Below, one piece after another: positions 36,486 through 46,108 of a stretch of DNA of 64,000 nt. Within the stretch, counting starts at the first letter, position 1, and every line of letters begins with the position of its first letter. The position numbers and the translations under genes are program-made. The DNA is from Aquilaria yunnanensis (taxonomy: Eukaryota; Streptophyta; Magnoliopsida; Malvales; Thymelaeaceae). The stretch is taken from the NCBI GenBank assembly GCA_039654915.1, contig CM077599.1, forward strand, positions 15,502,501 to 15,566,500. Direction: 5' to 3'. The notes beneath the pieces were generated by a model. That model made no database searches, had not been told where the DNA came from, and saw only the letters and a program-made list of their open reading frames with translations.

Positions 36486-38155
36486 TTGTATTGCCTGTCT
36501 CCTTCCTGGTTTTTTCATTTTCTGTTACTTTTTTTTCTTCCATTTTTCACAATTTTCTATTTTTCATTTTACTTTCCATTTTTGCTTCTTTGTTCAGTTT
36601 TTATTTTGATTCTTTCTCCTTTTACTGTACCATTTCCTTATTTTTTTTCCCCCTGTTTCACTTTTCCCCCCTTCCCCAAATTGTTTCCTTTACCTCTCCA
36701 TCTTTTTCCTCTTTTTTTTCCCAGCTTTTCTGTTTCCAATCTTTTTCTATTTTTTCATCTTATTTTTTGTATTTAACTTGGTCTATTTTTTGTTCTATCA
36801 TTTCTTCCCAGTTCTTTTTTACCATCTGTCTATCTTTTTTCATTTTGTATTCTTTATTTTTCACTATTAGGTGAATTCATGATACATATACTCTTTTACA
36901 TTAAATTTACAATAAGACAGCATAGAATTTTTTTCCCTTATCTAAGCAGGAACCAAAAGAATAAACAGAAAAAAGAACAAATTGCTATTGATATGAATTA
37001 AAATAGCTAGTAATAAAACAAAAAATAACTACTTTATCTAAAAAAATAAACATGAATTAATAAAAGAACGAATACATATTAATAAAATAATAAAGAGTTA
37101 TTAATAAAAGAATAAACAACAACTTCATCTAAAAGAACAAACATTAACTGATAAAATACCAAACACATACTAATAAAAGAACAAAGAGATACTAATAAAA
37201 GAGCAAACATTAAGTTCATCTAAAAAAATAGATATGAACTAAAAAAAGAACAAACACCCATTAAACAAATAATAAAGAGCTATTGATAAAAGAATAAACA
37301 ACTACTAATAAGGTAACAAAAAAATAGTTCTTTAAAATAACAAGCTAGAGCTTATAAAAGAACAAACTGGTACTTATACAAATACAAAGAGCTACTTATA
37401 AAAGAACAAAGAATTAGTTCAACTAAAAAATAAACATAAACAAGTAAAAGAACAAATACATACTAATAAAAGAATAAGAAAATACTTATAAAGAAAGAAA
37501 TATCAAGTTCATCTAAAGGAACAAGCGTTAATTAACAACATAATAAACATATACTAATAAAAGAACAAACAACAAGTAATAAAAAAATAAAAAATAATTT
37601 CTCTAAAAGAACAAATTGCTACTAATACAAATACAAATAGAAAAGACCAAATTGCTACTAATACATATACAAATAGCTACAAAAAAAAAAAACTAGCTCA
37701 TCTAAAAAAACAAATACAAACAAATAAAAGAACAAACACATACCAATAAAAAAAATGAATCCCTAAGTACTTTAACATCTTATTAATAAAAAAGAACAAA
37801 GAACAACTAGTTGATTTAAGAGAACAAGTATTAACCGGTAAAAGAACAAATACTTATTAATAAAAAAATAAATAACTAATTGCAAGTAATTCATCTCAAA
37901 TGAATGTGCAAGTAACAAAAAAAATTCATGAAATTACTTGGGGTAAAATAAATAAGAAGTAACAAAAAAAAAAGAGAAAGCAAAAAGATATTGCAAAAAA
38001 AAAAAAAAGAAAGGAAAAAGAAAATGTGGGAAAAAAATTGAGAGAACGAAAATAAAAAATTGAAATTGGAAGAAAGTAATAAAAAATGAAGAAGTGGAAC
38101 GTAACCAAAGAAAAACCTACAAAAAAAAAAAAAAAAGGAGGAAGAAAATAAAGAG
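36486..38155. repeat. Polypyrimidine tract, minisatellite and polypurine tract
   Basis: Three parts. 36486-36870 is almost pure pyrimidine (TTTTTC-type). 36920-37870 is a degenerate tandem array of about 25-35 bp units around TACTAATAAAAGAACAAA. 37920-38155 is almost pure purine (AAAAAAGAAAGG). The outer tracts are complementary in composition, so the block resembles a large imperfect palindrome around the array. Open frames in it encode only Phe/Leu/Ser-rich peptides and are not genes. Confidence 0.75.
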
Positions 38156-39005
38156 TTGAGGTGATGAGCCTTACTGAAGGTTCGAACCCAGCATGCCTTT
38201 CCCTCTTCTTCTTGCGTGCTAGCCACCATGACAGGCGTGAAGCTTACCCGAATTGTGCAGAAATATATAAGTAAGCTCCGTGTTTGGCGTGGAGCTGTAA
38301 CTACACCGAATGAACATGAATAACCCATGTTCGTGTTAATTTATTTAATTTTTAACAAATATTAACATGAATAATAAATAAATGTAATTTTCATGTTCAT
38401 ATTTATTCATTTATTAATAAATAAAAATGAACATGAATACGAATACGAACAATTAAAAATGATGGATTAAAACTGATGACTATTATCAATTTGAATTGGA
38501 GCGAGTTTAGCAATGGCTGACAAGGCCATAGGCAATGGTGAGAATGATTATGGGTTAAGGCTACGGAGTTCAGCTTAGTGCTGCAGCAGGTTTATACTGT
38601 GAAGGAAATAACTGATTATATTTAGGGAAGTAAAGACAATAGATTAATTCGGGGGAGATTGATCTATAATTATGTGTGTGTAGAGTAGGTGAACACTAAT
38701 AAAAATATATGTTATATAAAATATATATAGTAATAAATGTACAACTAATATATAAATAAACAAACAAATAGACATAAACGAATAAATAAATAAATGAACA
38801 CAAATGAACAATAGCCGAACGGTTTGTAAACGTAAATGAACGAATGTGACCTTATTTGTATTCATTCATGTAATTAATCGAACAGAAAAATTTGTTCGTG
38901 TTTATTCGTTTAAGTAAATAAATGATCATAAACAAATTTTGGGAGGTGAAAATGACAATTCTTTAATTTTTCAGGGATGACACATGAAATGATCTAGGTG
39001 CATGC
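38156..39005. repeat. AT-rich repeats flanking the minisatellite block
   Basis: 38156-38330 is of mixed composition and includes GGTTCGAACC; 38300-38960 is the AAATAAATGAACAC-type repeat also seen at 34.6-35.2 kb. No gene is seen. Confidence 0.5.
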
Positions 39006-39009
39006 AATA

Positions 39010-39255
39010 CTTATTATTTACTCTTTCTATTCCATATTTTTTGCACCATTCACTTTTTAATAATTAATTTATAATTTTTTATTTTTAATATTTTAGTATA
39101 TAAGTGAAACTTTTATATAATAATGATAAATTAAAATATATAGTTTCTAAATATATATTTTTTAATTTTTTTCTAATAAATATTAATATAAATAAATTTA
39201 AATCAAATTATATGAAAAAATCAAATGATATAAAGAATATGGGAGGTGCTAGTAA
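39010..39255. mobile_element. Degenerate Stowaway-like MITE
   Basis: It begins TTACTCTTTCTATTCCATA and ends AAAGAATATGGGAGGTG, a worn CTCCCTCCGTCC-type inverted end. The core (TATATAGTTTCTAAATATATAT) is the reverse complement of part of the Stowaway core at 30.4 kb. Confidence 0.55.
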
Positions 39256-39277
39256 TTTTTTACCTCAGTTCTTTAAC

Positions 39278-40935
39278 GGGTAAAATTCACCATGGGTCAC
39301 CTAGTTTATTTTTTTGTCCTATCCGGGTACCTTACCTTTATTTTGTCCTATCGAGGTACCTTTGCTCCTATTGCGCATCCTGTTCAACTACTTTCCGTCA
39401 AATTGGTCGTTAAATTGGATGGAAAATGATGATGTGACATTAAATAATACTAAAATAAACTTAAAATGACGACTTCAGTCCTCAAACTATTTCAATTACT
39501 AATTCTAACCCTTAAAATTTATTTTCTTGATTTTCGTGTATTGTTCATATGATGAACACAAACACACAAAACCCACATGGATCTGAATCCTTGCCTGTTT
39601 TGAATGTTCTTGTTGTTTCGATGTTACTGGATTTTTGTTGAGAACATGGATACACCGAAACAACTTTGTTTTTGAGAAAAAGAAGATCTGGTTGAGTTTT
39701 TGAAACTAACCAAAATTGCTCGATTTGATCCCGAGACTCCCCGGCCACCACCGTCCGTGAAAGTCACCGGTGGATGGCTCGGTTTCGTAGCATCAAGGCC
39801 GAAGGTTAATAGCCCCATGGTTTGGAGGCTTGATTTCGCTTCAACTGGTTTGAATTTTGATTCGTTTCGAATGTGGGTTCATGAAAAGGTTTAAGAACCC
39901 TAACACTTATTTTTGAAATTAAGTGTTATGTGTGCGAAATTGATCAAAATAAATTGTTCCATTGTGATAATCGACCTCTGGGGAACAAAACCCATATATT
40001 TTTGTTGCCGTTTGACAGCGATAGCATCGCCGGAAAAGTCGCGACTTTCGTAGCTTGTTGAGCAGCCTGTGGACGAGAGCCAGCGCCTTTAACGCGATGA
40101 TCCAGTCCCGCGTCTTGCTCAGCCGCTTGGAAATGGAAGCACCAGAACAGGTGCCGGAGAGGGGGAGAGTTCGTTGCGAATCGCCTGTAGTCGAGTCGTC
40201 GTTCTCAGCATCGAAGCGGCTGAGCAAGACGCGGGACTGGGCCCGATAGCGGCGAGCCTCGGCGAGGAGTGGTGGTGGCGGCTGAGCAAGCCTCGGCGAG
40301 TTCAGTGGTGGCGGCGGCTGAGCAAGCCTTTAACGCTGCTGAATTTCAAATTCTGGGCCCGATAGCGGCGAGCCTCGGCGAGTTCAGTGGTGGTGGAAAC
40401 GAGGAGGATGATGAGGGCAATTCGGCGAGGAGTAGGAGACCGAGAGAAACCAGGTTGAGTTGGCGCCAGCGAGGAGTTCAGCAGCGTCGTATGGCTGCTG
40501 GAATGAAAGAATGGTCTGGAATTGTTGGCTTAGGAGTAGCTCTGGAATTGTTCGATTAAACAATTGTACAATTGTTTCTGTGATTTTTGGACAATTACTT
40601 CGGAGGACGGGGAGGACGACGTAGAGGTCGAGGGCGGCTGGGATGGTGGGCGACAGAGGAAGAGGTTGACGGTGGCTAAAATGATTTTGGTGGAAGTTTA
40701 AAGGTTAGAATTAGTTATTAGAAAAGTTTAGGGTCCAAAGTCATTATTTTACGTTTATTGTAGCATTAATTAATGCCATGTCATCAATTTCCGTGAGACT
40801 TAACGATGGAATCAACGGAAAGTACCCAGATAGGACACGCGATAAGAGGTAAGATACCTCGCTAGGACAAAATAAAGGTAAGGTACCCGGATAGGACAAA
40901 AAAATAAGCTAGGTGACCCATGGTGAATTTTACCC
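39278..40935 (-). mobile_element. Pack-MULE copy 1 with captured ANTH-domain fragment
   Basis: Ends GGGTAAAATTCACCATGGG and its complement, with arms of about 220 bp. It is 1658 bp long, the same length as the inverted copy at 44441-46098; I noticed only a handful of substitutions and no indel. The interior is GC-rich and genic. The minus-strand frame at 39919-40227 contains SKRLSKTRDWIIALKALALV and HRLLNKLRKS, the hallmark of the ANTH domain of AP180/CALM-type clathrin assembly proteins, so a piece of such a gene was captured. A 27-bp perfect inverted repeat (40100-40126 / 40215-40241) lies in that piece. Its flanks do not match each other: GTTCTTTAAC on the left, TTAGAAATTC on the right. 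They match the flanks of the other copy instead. Confidence 0.9.
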
Positions 40936-41191
40936 TTAGAAATTCATACAAAGTTTTTTGGCGGGGCCCCGCCCCTTATAAAGTTTGTGCGCCGATGGGC
41001 TGGGCCGTTAGCACTGCAAGCCGAGTCGCCAAGTCACGAGCCGCAACCCTCCACTGATAGGCCAAGTCATTGAAGTCAGGCCCGGGCCATGCCGAGCCCC
41101 TTTTTCACACCACTAAAGTCTGAAACTCAGAATTGTCCTACCCATTAGGCCTTTCCTACTAAAAAACGTACAAGCACTTTTATTTTCCAAC

Positions 41192-42492
41192 AGGTAAAAT
41201 CCATATTTGGTCCCCTAACTTTAAGGGTTGTCCTAATGTGGTCCCTTATCTCTAAAAGTGACTATTAAAGTCCCTTAACTCAACTAACGTGTCCTATTTT
41301 GGCCCCTACTGTCAGTTCTGCCGTTATGTTGGATGGAAATTGCCTACATGGCATATAGATTGCCACGTGGCAGCTTCTTTTATGATAAGAAGTGACTAGA
41401 TTGGAAAAATAATAAAGTTAAAGCTAAAATTGACATAAAATAATTTTAGTGACCTAAAAACTAGTTAACCCAATCTTCCCCCATCTTCCCCAATCCCGCC
41501 GCCACGCCTCCCCAATTCGGTCCTCGCCGCCCCTTTGCACTGCTTCCAGGATGGCTGCGGCGGAAAGCTGGTTGCCGGAGACATTGAAATCCTGGATTCT
41601 AGGGAGGTCGATGCCCGAAATCGTACCCGAAAACTGGTTCCCCTCCAACCGAAGCGTTAGCAGATGAGACAAATGGTTGACCGAGACGGAAATCTCGCTG
41701 GAGAAGTTGTTGAAGGACAGATCGAGACGGTACAGACGGAAGAGCGAGTCGATGGACTCCGGGAAGCGGCCGGCAAAGCGGTTGTGCGAGAGGAACAGAA
41801 GCTTAAGGGAGGTGAGATTGGCGAGGTTAGGGACCGGGCCGCTGAACTCGTTGCGCTTAAGGCTGAGGACTCTGAGCTCAGTGAGCCAAGTGAGTGGCTC
41901 GAAGGAGCCGTTGAGTTGAAGGTCTTCCAGGACGAGTCGGGGGACGCGGCCCTTGATGCAGGAGACGCCGACCCAATCACAGGGGTTGGCAGTAGAGTTC
42001 CAAGAGGCAAGCCTGTTGGCTTTGTCGGCGTTGGTTTTGAACTCTAAAAGGGGCTTCAAATCCGGGTTTGTGAAGGCATTGGCTGAAGAAAAATACAAGA
42101 AAATAAGTGAAGCGAGAAACAGAGCTGACGAGTAGGGTTTCGCCATTGTTGCTCTGCAGGAGGCAGAGTGGAAGAGCCGTGGCGGCAGGATTGGGGAAGA
42201 TGGGGGAAGATTGGGTTAATTAGTTTTTAGGTCACTAAAATTATTTTATGTCAATTTTAGCTTTAACTTTATTATTTTTCCAATCTAGTCACTTTTTATC
42301 ATAAAAGAAGCTGCCACGTGGCAATCTATGTGCCATGTAGGCAATTTCCATCCAACATAACGGCAGAACTGACAGTAGGAACCAAAATAGGACACGTTAG
42401 TTGAGTTAGGGGACTTTAATAGTCACTTTTAGAGATAAGGGACCACATTAGGACAACCCTTAAAGTTAGGGGACCAAATATGGATTTTACCC
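41192..42492. mobile_element. Pack-MULE carrying a receptor-kinase fragment
   Basis: Left end AGGTAAAATCCATATTTGG, right end CCAAATATGGATTTTACCC, with inverted arms of about 310 bp (41192-41503 and 42180-42492). Flanks ATTTTCCAAC at 41182-41191 and 42493-42502 form a perfect 10-bp target duplication. The arms are of the same family as the element at 23839-24908 and the arm at 18250-18424. Between the arms lies one continuous stretch of host coding sequence. There is no transposase. This is a textbook Pack-MULE. Confidence 0.95.
41454..42146 (-). CDS. Captured N-terminal half of an LRR receptor-like kinase
   Basis: A 230-residue open frame inside the Pack-MULE. It starts with a signal peptide (MAKPYSSALFLASLIFLYFS, cut near SANA), then the LRR N-terminal cap (LKPLLEFKTNADKANRLASW, NPCDWVGVSC) and about five LRRs with the LxLxxNxFSGxxP pattern, up to DFNVSGNQLS. 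It then leaves the family sequence and ends with about 30 residues encoded by the MULE arm (GEAWRRDWGRWGKIG). The transmembrane segment and kinase domain are missing. The source is an LRR-III-type gene, in Arabidopsis closest by memory to the At1g68400-like group. The frame is uninterrupted, so the capture is young or the frame is kept. It could encode a secreted LRR protein if transcribed; there is no evidence of that here. Confidence 0.85.
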   Translation of the reverse strand: MAKPYSSALFLASLIFLYFSSANAFTNPDLKPLLEFKTNADKANRLASWNSTANPCDWVGVSCIKGRVPRLVLEDLQLNGSFEPLTWLTELRVLSLKRNEFSGPVPNLANLTSLKLLFLSHNRFAGRFPESIDSLFRLYRLDLSFNNFSSEISVSVNHLSHLLTLRLEGNQFSGTISGIDLPRIQDFNVSGNQLSAAAILEAVQRGGEDRIGEAWRRDWGRWGKIGLTSF

Positions 42493-42504
42493 ATTTTCCA
42501 ACTT

Positions 42505-42711
42505 TCAAATTAGCCCACAAGCTTGATCTTTCTCAGCAATTGCTTCCTTGTTCAATTTCAAAACTCCAGATCTTGGAAACCAGATTGCAAGATATACAGC
42601 AGATGCTTGTGGGCTGGAAATCGTTCCTTCAACCAGCAGCAAGTTGATCCGGTAATCCATCCACGGCATCTTGTTACACATTTTTGCAAGCCAAAGCAAA
42701 TAAACATGCAA
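42505..42711 (-). other. Unrecognised short gene-like fragment
   Basis: A minus-strand frame containing MPWMDYRINLLLVEGTISS and IWFPRSGVLKLNKEAIAEKD has normal protein composition and ends two bases beyond the MULE target duplication. It may be the remnant of a gene cut by that insertion, or chance. I do not recognise it. Confidence 0.25.
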
Positions 42712-42841
42712 GAAACTTAGAAACTTTTGCAGTTGCTTGCAAACTAAAGGTCAACACAACTACAGCTCAAACGTAGACACACATATCTTAGTCTCATTCT
42801 CATCCAAACGCATACCATTGATTGCAACCATCCACGCATGA

Positions 42842-43207
42842 ATGCTTCCTTCCTCCACCTCTCCCCCAGACCCTCCTCTCCCTCTTGTGGCCATCACAGC
42901 CCTCATCTTCCTCTACATGGTCTTCTTTCGTCTCATCCAAGACAACGATAATGGAGCCGAGCCCTGCGGTGGCATGTCCATTGAAGAGATACAAGAACTC
43001 CCTTCATTCGATTGGAATGTAAATATCATGACAGATACTTGCACCGTCTGTTTGGAAGATTTCCAGACCACGGAGAGGTGCAGGATCCTTCCCAACTGCA
43101 GGCATGTGTTTCATGCTCACTGCATCGACCCTTGGCTGGTGAGAAGACTCAACTGCCCATCTTGCCGATTTCCCTTTCAAATCCAAGCTAGTGCAGATAT
43201 TGTTTAA
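42842..43207 (+). CDS. RING-H2 finger protein, membrane-anchored (ATL-like E3 ligase)
   Basis: A single-exon protein of 121 residues. A hydrophobic segment at residues 15-32 (LVAITALIFLYMVFFRLI) is a likely membrane anchor. A short linker with the GMSIEEIQELPSFDW motif resembles the GLD region of ATL proteins. The RING-H2 follows with Cys67, Cys70, Cys86, His88, His91, Cys94, Cys105 and Cys108, plus DPWL with the Trp (residue 98) used for E2 binding. All eight zinc ligands are present, so it should be an active ubiquitin ligase. It is shorter than most ATLs and ends just after the RING. It lies in the apparently inverted segment, 280 bases from the convergent dUTPase gene's stop codon. Confidence 0.88.
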   Translation: MLPSSTSPPDPPLPLVAITALIFLYMVFFRLIQDNDNGAEPCGGMSIEEIQELPSFDWNVNIMTDTCTVCLEDFQTTERCRILPNCRHVFHAHCIDPWLVRRLNCPSCRFPFQIQASADIV

Positions 43208-43486
43208 ACCTTAAATCCAAACCAATTGATTCTGTTTTCCAATTTCAATTTCCTCTCGCATGCAAATGATGTAACTAAACTAAATTCATTCATAGATTTC
43301 AAGCTAATTGCATAAACGTAGTTACATAGCTCATCCAAGCAATAGTCTGCCCAATATTAATCCAAGCAATAGCTACGTCTTGCTTGTGTATCGGTTTAAC
43401 AAAACTAGCAAACTACCAAAATGAAACTTCTCAGCGGAATCTAACTTACTAGTCCTAGACACTGAAAATGAGCAAAACCAGGAAGT

Positions 43487-44196
43487 TCATACGCCGGTAG
43501 AGCCGAAGCCACCAGCTCCTCGTGCAGTACAATCCAAGTCTTCGACTTCTAAAACATCGGGCATCATAATCTTCTGAATAATCAGCTGAGCAATCCTGTC
43601 TCCAGATCTGACCTCAAAGTCAACGTCCGAATGGTTGAACAGTATAACCCCAACCGGGCCTCTGTAATCTGCATCGATCACTCCCGCACCCACATCGATC
43701 GAGTGCTTCCAAGTCAATCCAGACCTTGGCGCTTCGAGAAGAATAAGAACAAGGTTAATTTTCTAAAGACAAACAAAAGAAGTCGCAAAAGGAGAAGTAG
43801 AAGGTCGATTATGCCTCGGATTTCATACCTACTCGAGCATATGTGCCCTCAGGTATGGAGATGCTGAGGTCGGTAGGAACGAGAGCTTTGCCTCTGGCCG
43901 GCACCTTAGTATCAGCCGCGCTGGAATAATCGAAAAACCCATCAAATTCCGAAACGCAATTTCGCGTAAGAAATTAACCAAAGTAAAATTCGCTTGTTGA
44001 GTTGAGTTTACCTAGAGAGATCGTAGCCAGCGGAGAGTTGAGAGGCCCTGGAGGGCAAAATGGCCTTTTCGGAGAGCTTTTTGACTTTCAAAGAGTTGGG
44101 AACTTGGTGGACGTCGCCGTTCTGGTCGAGCTTTGGGAGCTTAGAAGATGGCTCTTTGACTTCAGGGCTGTTGCTTTGGGCCGCTGCTTCCGCCAT
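43487..44196 (-). CDS. DUT: dUTP diphosphatase (dUTPase), three exons, complete
   Basis: Minus-strand exons 44196-44012, 43920-43829 and 43731-43487 join at GT-AG introns to 173 residues. dUTPase splits dUTP into dUMP and pyrophosphate, keeping uracil out of DNA. All five motifs of the trimeric family are present: LSAGYDLSS (1), APRSG (2), GVIDADYRG (3, with the Asp and Tyr of the active site), RIAQLII (4) and the C-terminal arm [10 protein letters not shown] (5). There is no organelle targeting sequence beyond an Ala/Ser-rich N-terminus, so it is probably nuclear or cytosolic. The exon phases equal those of the second copy at 47 kb. The gene lies inside the apparently inverted segment, 245 bases from Pack-MULE copy 2, which may therefore affect its promoter. 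Confidence 0.95.
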
Positions 44197-44440
44197 TTTT
44201 ATGCTGCTGTTGCAGATTTCAGAAGTTTCCTATTCCCTGATTGGAATTTATATACCTGGACAGAGAGGAAAATCCTTTCGATTTTAAACTCCAGTTACCA
44301 GATTTCGCTCGTTTTTCCAAATCCTTGGCGCCAGTTTTCCCGCCATTTTGTTTTGGCCACCTTGTCTTGCAAATTGGCTACTCTTGACCTTTTTTTTTTT
44401 CGGTAATTGGAAAAGTAAAAGGTAAGAAAGGTTAAAGAAC

Positions 44441-46098
44441 GGGTAAAATTCACCATGGGTCACCTAGCTTATTTTTTTGTCCTATCCGGGTACCTTACCT
44501 TTATTTTGTCCTAGCGAGGTATCTTACCTCTTATCGCGTGTCCTATCTGGGTACTTTCCGTTGATTCCATCGTTAAGTCTCACGGAAATTGATGACGTGG
44601 CATTAATTAATGCTACAATAAACGTAAAATAATGACTTTGGACCCTAAACTTTTCTAATAACTAATTCTAACCTTTAAACTTCCACCAAAATCATTTTAG
44701 CCACCGTCAACCTCTTCCTCTGTCGCCCACCATCCCAGCCGCCCTCGACCTTTACGTCGTCCTCCCCGTCCTCCGAAGTAATTGTCCAAAAATCACAGAA
44801 ACAATTGTACAATTGTTTAATCGAACAATTCCAGAGCTACTCCTAAGCCAACAATTCCAGACCATTCTTTCATTCCAGCAGCCATACGACGCTGCTGAAC
44901 TCCTCGCTGGCGCCAACTCAACCTGGTTTCTCTCGGTCTCCTACTCCTCGCCGAATTGCCCTCATCATCCTCCTCGTTTCCGCCACCACTGAACTCGCCG
45001 AGGCTCGCCGCTATTGGGCCCAGAATTTGAAATTCAGCAGCATTAAAGGCTTGCTCAGCCGCCGCCACCACTGAACTCGCCGAGGCTTGCTCAGCCGCCA
45101 CCACCACTCCTCGCCGAGGCTCGCCGCTATCGGGCCCAGTCCCGCGTCTTGCTCAGCCGCTTCGATGCTGAGAACGACGACTCGACTACAGGCGATTCGC
45201 AACGAACTCTCCCCCTCTCCGGCACCTGTTCTGGTGCTTCCATTTCCAAGCGGCTGAGCAAGACGCGGGACTGGATCATCGCGTTAAAGGCGCTGGCTCT
45301 CGTCCACAGGCTGCTCAACAAGCTACGAAAGTCGCGACTTTTCCGGCGACGCTATCGCTGTCAAACGGCAACAAAAATATATGGGTTTTGTTCCCCAGAG
45401 GTCGATTATCACAATGGAACAATTTATTTTGATCAATTTCGCACACATAACACTTAATTTCAAAAATAAGTGTTAGGGTTCTTAAACCTTTTCATGAACC
45501 CACATTCGAAACGAATCAAAATTCAAACCAGTTGAAGCGAAATCAAGCCTCCAAACCATGGGGCTATTAACCTTCGGCCTTGATGCTACGAAACCGAGCC
45601 ATCCACCGGTGACTTTCACGGACGGTGGTGGCCGGGGAGTCTCGGGATCAAATCGAGCAATTTTGGTTAGTTTCAAAAACTCAACCAGATCTTCTTTTTC
45701 TCAAAAACAAAGTTGTTTCGGTGTATCCATGTTCTCAACAAAAATCCAGTAACATCGAAACAACAAGAACATTCAAAACAGGCAAGGATTCAGATCCATG
45801 TGGGTTTTGTGTGTTTGTGTTCATCATATGAACAATACACGAAAATCAAGAAAATAAATTTTAAGGGTTAGAATTAGTAATTGAAATAGTTTGAGGACTG
45901 AAGTCGTCATTTTAAGTTTATTTTAGTATTATTTAATGTCACATCATCATTTTCCATCCAATTTAACGACCAATTTGACGGAAAGTAGTTGAACAGGATG
46001 CGCAATAGGAGCAAAGGTACCTCGATAGGACAAAATAAAGGTAAGGTACCCGGATAGGACAAAAAAATAAACTAGGTGACCCATGGTGAATTTTACCC
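44441..46098 (+). mobile_element. Pack-MULE copy 2, inverted relative to copy 1
   Basis: It begins GGGTAAAATTCACCATGGG and ends ATGGTGAATTTTACCC, 1658 bp, matching copy 1 in reverse complement along its whole length. Differences I noticed are single bases (for example a Cys-to-Arg codon change in the ANTH piece, FRRCYRC against FRRRYRC). The ANTH-derived frame lies at 45149-45457 on the plus strand. Flanks are GTTAAAGAAC (44431-44440) and GAATTTCTAA (46099-46108), which do not match each other but are the complements of the flanks of copy 1. Confidence 0.9.
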
Positions 46099-46108
46099 GA
46101 ATTTCTAA

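Larger units (their letters stand above)
40936..44440. other. Segment apparently inverted between two Pack-MULE copies
   Basis: This 3.5 kb lies between the two opposite Pack-MULE copies. Its left margin TTAGAAATTC is the complement of the sequence right of copy 2 (GAATTTCTAA), and its right margin GTTAAAGAAC is the complement of the sequence left of copy 1 (GTTCTTTAAC). If the segment is turned over, each copy regains a perfect 10-bp target duplication. The segment holds the kinase-bearing Pack-MULE, a RING-H2 gene and a dUTPase gene. Confidence 0.9.

Noticed and set aside
36486..36874. Overlapping open frames rich in Phe, Leu and Ser that look like membrane proteins
   Set aside because: They are only translations of a polypyrimidine tract; no start context, domain or codon bias supports a gene.
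38170..38250. tRNA-like box B (GGTTCGAACC) and a possible box A on the minus strand
   Set aside because: No cloverleaf could be formed and no A-tail or target duplication was found, so neither a tRNA nor a SINE can be claimed.
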